Origin: Xiphydria camelus
Lineage: Eukaryota; Arthropoda; Insecta; Hymenoptera; Xiphydriidae
Direction of reading: 5' to 3'
NCBI GenBank assembly: GCA_963678675.1
Contig: OY783199.1
Location: 1,991,501-2,055,500, forward strand
Length of the DNA: 64,000 bases
Shown: in pieces, positions 59,591 through 64,000 of the stretch
How the letters are laid out: the number at the start of each line of letters is the position of its first letter
Position numbering within the stretch: the first letter of the stretch is position 1
Made by a program: the position numbers and the translations under genes
The notes under the pieces: generated by a model
Told to the model about the DNA's origin: nothing
The model's database searches: none
Seen by the model: only the letters and a program-made list of their open reading frames with translations

Positions 59591-59640
59591 GTAAGTTGAC
59601 GGGTTGGGAGAATATACCATCCGAGCCGTCGAATGTGCCG
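59591..59640 (+). CDS. Possible 50-base exon with consensus splice sites
   Basis: TCTGTTTCAG precedes and GTAAGA follows a 50-base interval. Only phase 1 entry avoids a stop, giving the peptide GKLTGWENIPSEPSNVP and leaving in phase 0. No upstream exon of matching phase was found. It may be chance. Confidence 0.2.
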
Positions 59641-62156
59641 GTAAGACGCAACCCGGCTGCAAGGAGGACTCGAGATAAATTGGCGCGTGTGTGTGCGACC
59701 GATCGGTTGTGATGTCAAATATGCGACGGCCCGTTTGTACGCATTGGTACATAGTTGTAAGGGAAAACGGGCGTTAACTCGCTCGGTGTCTGGGTATACT
59801 CGACTCGTACGTCCGGGCAGTGTTGTCAGGGCTGCTCGCAATGAATGTCAAGACAATGATTTTCAGTTTCTCTCCATTTATTTCATCCCTTCCACATTCT
59901 CAACCCACTCCCCGAGAATTATCGTTCCGTCTCATTCGATCACCCGCGCGTCGACCCGCGAGAGTGTACCGTCCGATCGACGAGAAAATGATAAATCGCG
60001 TCGCGCGAAGGGAATAGCCGGGAAAGGTGTGGAGATTGGCGGGGAGGGGTAAGAGAAGCCTGCGTGCAGGCAACGGCGGAGACGGGAAAAAGTGGAGAAA
60101 GAGGTGAATGATATCTCCGAGACGCGGGGGAGAAAAGCTTGAAGAGGAAGGCAACCGCGTGGATGGGACGGAAGGTGTAAGGTGTACATGCATAGGTATA
60201 GCTCTCAGTCTAGAGTGAGGAAGAGGAGGAGGGAAGAGGCAACGAGGAGAGGCGGCTGGCGCGGCGCGTGTCCAAGTGGCGGCAAGCCCTTCCGTTGCTC
60301 GAAGCACCACGTTTCACCGACGAACCGATCCCCAGACCGACTCGAGGGTAGCGTGCCTCAACGACGTTCACGTTTCCCAGCCGTGCGTTGACTTCGCCGC
60401 TGACGTTCCGACGCCAGTTGACTCGCGCACGACGGGGTAGTCGCGGAGTGGATCGGAGGGAAATTTAAAAGAAAAATCAGATACGCGCATTCGGATGAGA
60501 GTTGGCGCGGGCAAATTCGAGAGGAAAGCATCGCCGCGAAACGCGTGTTCTTTCCTTCGCCTCCCGCGTGGCCAGGTAGTCGATGTAAAACTCGTATAAA
60601 GCCAGGTGCTTCCCTTCGAAAGAATGGGGGGAGGGAACACCACCGAGACGCGTGGACACGCGAGCACACGCGCGACGCTCGGCACAAGCCACGAGCACGG
60701 CCGACCGACCGACAGATGTTTCTTCCTCGGGGAGGCCTTAGCGCGTCTGGGCTCTTCTCGCGTTATGTTATAACTTCGGACTGAGCGATGAGCCTTACGA
60801 GACACGGACTGTTCTCATTTACCCCTGAATATCGCGGGTACCGCGAGATCTTCCTCCTTCCATGGTACGATCGAGTCGGATTTGTCCTCCGGCGATCTAT
60901 ACAATTTGTCGTTCGTTCTTGATCTGGGTCTCTTAGTTTTTTGGTACCATTCGAAACGCTCTCGAGTCGATGCCACGCTGCGTGCACGCAAAGTTATCGT
61001 TTCGCGCACGTGGTCGATGTATCGAGATTTGTTTGCTTTGGGAATCGACGAAAAAGAAGCTGCGACACCACGACCGAATGTCGCTTCGTATGAAGACGAG
61101 TGGATCGTTGCCCGTGACCTTCTCGAGTTACGTTAGCAGGTGAGGTTCCTCAATTGGCGACGCGACAGAGCGCTCAAATGGTCATTACACCGGATAACTG
61201 ATGGTCGGAATGGTCGAGACGCGACGTTGCATTTTTCTTTCGACACCCCCGTTCCCGTAGAGCGCAATCATTTTTCCTACACTACGCCAGCGTTCTCTCT
61301 CGACCCGCGCAATTCGAATTCGCGTGTATACATAGGTATACGTGCAACGTTCGACGTGAAATTCTACAATCTAATTTCGAAGCCTGAGCGTCACTGGTTG
61401 CGACGAGAGCGCAAGCAAAATGACGATTACACACCGGGCGCGCTTACCTATCGGCCGTATAGGCGATGTGTGCGTTACAAGGACTCTTCCCTTGCCGCGA
61501 TTCTCCCTCCCTCCCTCCGACTCTGCGGTCTTTCCTTTTCACCCTCTTACCGCGCGGGCGATTGGGCTTCTCCATCGTCGAAATTCAGAGACGGCAGCTG
61601 TTCCGCTTCCTCTTCCTCGCTCGCTAAGGTTCAGTCGAAAAAGAGCAGCCCGACACACCGCGGACGTGGTCGAAATCTCTTCCGAGACGACGGAACGCGC
61701 GATACGTACTTGACGCGATTTCTTTTCTTCGTGCAATCATAGGCATCGTTTATTACTTACTTCATATCGATTAGCGAAGATAGACATTGTGCGTCTGATA
61801 GCGCGCTTGCCGATCGAGAAAGTGATCGGGTAATTTCTTTTTCGCCGAGCTCACGTAGATGTGTGTACGTATAATCGACGCTCGTAAATGGTATCGCGGC
61901 TCGTAAGACGAGGAAAGTGATTTGTGCCGTAGAAAGTGAATTGTTTGCGAGAGGAAGGAAAAGGGGGAAACTAACGAGCGTACGCACACACCGCTCGTCA
62001 TTCTATTCGACGTAACCGCAGTCGTTCGCGAACTTGAAACAGCCTTCGAGTAAAACTCGAAATGATTATCTGCATAACCGGATTCCTCGTTGGGTACGTG
62101 CTCGTCGTGAACGAAAGGCGATATTTTTTATCGGCTCATTTTTTCTTCCACTATAC
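59641..62156. other. No supported gene
   Basis: Purine-rich simple stretches lie around 60040-60250. No coding sequence was recognised on either strand. Confidence 0.35.
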
Positions 62157-63396
62157 ATATATGGGGCATTTCACAAGAAAACGACAAAGCGATACCCACG
62201 CGGTCGGGAATTTACTTCATATATTTTTTCTTTCTTAAAGGTTTTTGAGTTCTAAACATACTCCTAAGTGGATTTCTTTTTATTGCCTTTATTTAAACGG
62301 GATATCTCTCGACAATACTGAAAAATGTGATTTTCAGGGCTAATTTTCGAATAAAAGAAACGTATAATCTAGCTTTTACTGGAATTACGTAAGCTATATA
62401 AAAATACAGAGTACTTCACTCATTACGGAAAAATTGTATTCCTGCTCCGGATTTCGGTGAAACTCAGCCTACGGTCTTTGTGGTGATTTTCGAGGCGCTT
62501 AAACGACTCGCCGGGTATAATATATAAAGACATAATAAATATAATATATTATACCCGGCGAGTCGTTTAAGCGCCTCGAAAACCACGAGGCACCAACTCC
62601 TGGTGGAGCATAGGGCGCTTGCCTGCGCGGCCGGCCGGGCTGGCTCACCCCACACCGTCGCCACGCTCGCCGCGAGAGACCTGTGACGTCACCTGCCCCG
62701 CTTCGGTATCGCTTACCTCGTTGCGAGCCGATATGAGACGAGTGATACCGAGGGGGTTTTGCTCACCCCGAGATTCTACTGTGGCGTCAATCGGCTGGCC
62801 TCGGTATCACTCGTTTCATATCGGCTTGCACCGAGGTAAGCGATACCGAAGCGAGGCAGGTGACGTCACAGGTGTCTCGCGGCGAGCGTGGCTACCGTAC
62901 GGGGTGAGCCAGCCCGGGCGGCCGCGCAGGCGAGCGCCCTATGCTCCACCAGGAGTTGGTGCCTCGTGGTTTTCGAGGCGCTTAAACGACTCGCCGGGTA
63001 TAATATATTATATTTATTATGTCTTTATATATTATACCCGGCGAGTCGTTTAAGCGCCTCGAAAATCACCCCAAAGATCATAGGCTGAGTTTCACCGAAA
63101 TCCGGAGCAGGAATAAAATTTTTCCGTAATGAGTGAGAAGTATTCTGTATTTTTATATAACTTACGTAATTCCAGTAAAAGTTAGATTATACGTTTCTTC
63201 TATTCGAAAATTAGCCCTGAAAATCACCTTTTTCAATATTGTCGAGAGATATCCCGTTTAAATAAAGGCAATAAAAAGAAATCCACTTAGGAGTATGTTT
63301 AGAACTCAAAAACCTTTAAGAAAGAAAAAATATATGAAGTAAATTCCCGACCCCGTGGGTTTCGCTTTGTCGTTTTCTTGTGAAATGCCCCATATG
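62157..63396. mobile_element. Large nested fold-back element
   Basis: A 1.24 kb inverted repeat. The left arm starts near TATGGGGCATTTCACAAGAA and the right arm ends with its complement. The arms, each about 600 bases, match almost throughout, around a loop near 62765-62800. Each arm contains, about 340 bases in, a smaller near-perfect palindrome (62488-62583 left and 62970-63066 right) built from CGAGGCGCTTAAACGACTCG and CCGGGTATAATATAT with its complement. A GC-rich inner segment (GTGAGCCAGCCCGGGCGGCC; GGTATCGCTTACCTC) follows. There is no coding capacity. The form is that of a fold-back transposon, possibly with a second palindromic element inserted before the arms were duplicated. Confidence 0.85.
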
Positions 63397-64000
63397 TGTA
63401 CACGTACATACGTGTATCGCCAAAGCGTTACCGTTCGTACGAGCGGTTTAACGACACGGCTCGGTGACTCGTGACCGAGGCAAACCGCGAGATCTACTCG
63501 GTCTTCGGTGAGATAGAGATTGGCGAGATCGATCGAGCCTTCCACAGGTGAGCTTTTTCCCTCGCGCCTACGACCGAACGATTGCCGTCGAAATGATCTG
63601 TAATGATCTGTGGGTATTTGTGGTTGTTCGCTCGCGTCGGCGCGGAATTTCGAGCCGATTCGACCGAATCGTTCCGTTTCACCAACGCGCACGTTGTCGT
63701 GATACGCGTTTCGTCCCTGTCGACCCGATCGTAGCTGCCACCGTACGCGCAACCGCGCACACGCGATCCGCGGCGAAAGATAATCTGCCTAGATAGGTAC
63801 GCGTTCTCGTTAGGGTGCGAGACCAGCTGAAGCGAGTCCCGTATGAGAAGCACCTGCCGATACGAAGCCCACGTGATGAAAGGGAAGAACCTCGTAGCCG
63901 ACCAGGTGCTTCGACAACCACAATAAGCGAGTCTCGATCGATCGCAGCCTGAATCGCGTATCGAAGAGCGAAAGCTGACGCGAGCACAGGGCCAATAGCC
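63397..64000. other. No supported gene at right edge
   Basis: A possible donor CACAG/GTGAGC occurs at 63547/63548 after a short open stretch, but no acceptor, start codon or family match supports an exon. Confidence 0.3.

Noticed and set aside
62464..63088. Pairs of similar open frames in the two fold-back arms
   Set aside because: They are the same sequence read from the two inverted arms and have no protein family resemblance.
1..64000. CRISPR arrays, tRNA or rRNA genes
   Set aside because: I scanned by eye for regularly spaced direct repeats and for the tRNA B-box context and saw nothing convincing. A covariance-model scan was not possible, so a single tRNA could have been missed.

Overview
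The window is eukaryotic nuclear DNA, most likely from an insect and probably a hymenopteran. Genes are split by GT-AG introns. CpG is abundant. Short palindromic DNA transposon remnants lie in introns and between genes. The recognisable proteins are insect-type orthologues of widely conserved animal genes. The placement in Hymenoptera is an inference from CpG richness, codon use and a venom-allergen-like CAP gene; no marker settles it.

Six gene models could be joined exon by exon with consistent reading phase. From left to right: a secreted CAP / antigen 5-like protein (+, 3806-8206, 7 exons); the calcium-binding mitochondrial aspartate/glutamate carrier Aralar (-, 10423-15850, 16 exons found, first exon not placed); CLN3/battenin (+, 27978-30376, 7 exons); an actin-like 6 / BAF53 / Bap55-type chromatin-remodelling subunit (-, 31100-33420, 6 exons); an FTSJ1/Trm7-type tRNA ribose methyltransferase (-, 37071-39008, 5 exons); and an SLC41/MgtE-type magnesium transporter (+, 43979-46632, 5 exons). 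A seventh two-exon model (-, 33982-36289) encodes a 732-residue cysteine/histidine-rich, largely disordered protein of no family I recognise. An eighth is a single first exon of a coiled-coil protein at 50800-51026, whose remaining exons I could not find.

The block 31.1-39.0 kb holds three compact genes in the same orientation (Bap55-like, the unknown zinc-finger-like gene, FTSJ1-like). CLN3 converges on it from the left, and SLC41 lies beyond a 5 kb spacer in the other orientation. The stretches 16-28 kb, 39-44 kb, 46.6-50.8 kb and 51-64 kb show no gene I can defend. They hold microsatellites and mobile-element remnants, and may contain undetected 5' exons.

The most unusual structure is a fold-back element of about 1.24 kb at 62157-63396. 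Each of its two arms carries its own perfect or near-perfect smaller palindrome. Others are three hairpin elements close together in the first 4.2 kb (two clearly related by their termini), a two-copy palindromic family (11.5 and 22.3 kb), a pogo/Tigger-like element with TA duplication (19.8 kb), a TTAA-flanked element (52.8 kb) and three copies of a retroposon 3' end with an AATAAA-(CTT)n tail. I found no operon-like, CRISPR-like or clearly new multi-gene system. The candidates for novelty are the fold-back element, the unknown zinc-finger-like gene and a 498-codon stop-free frame at 54912-56408.
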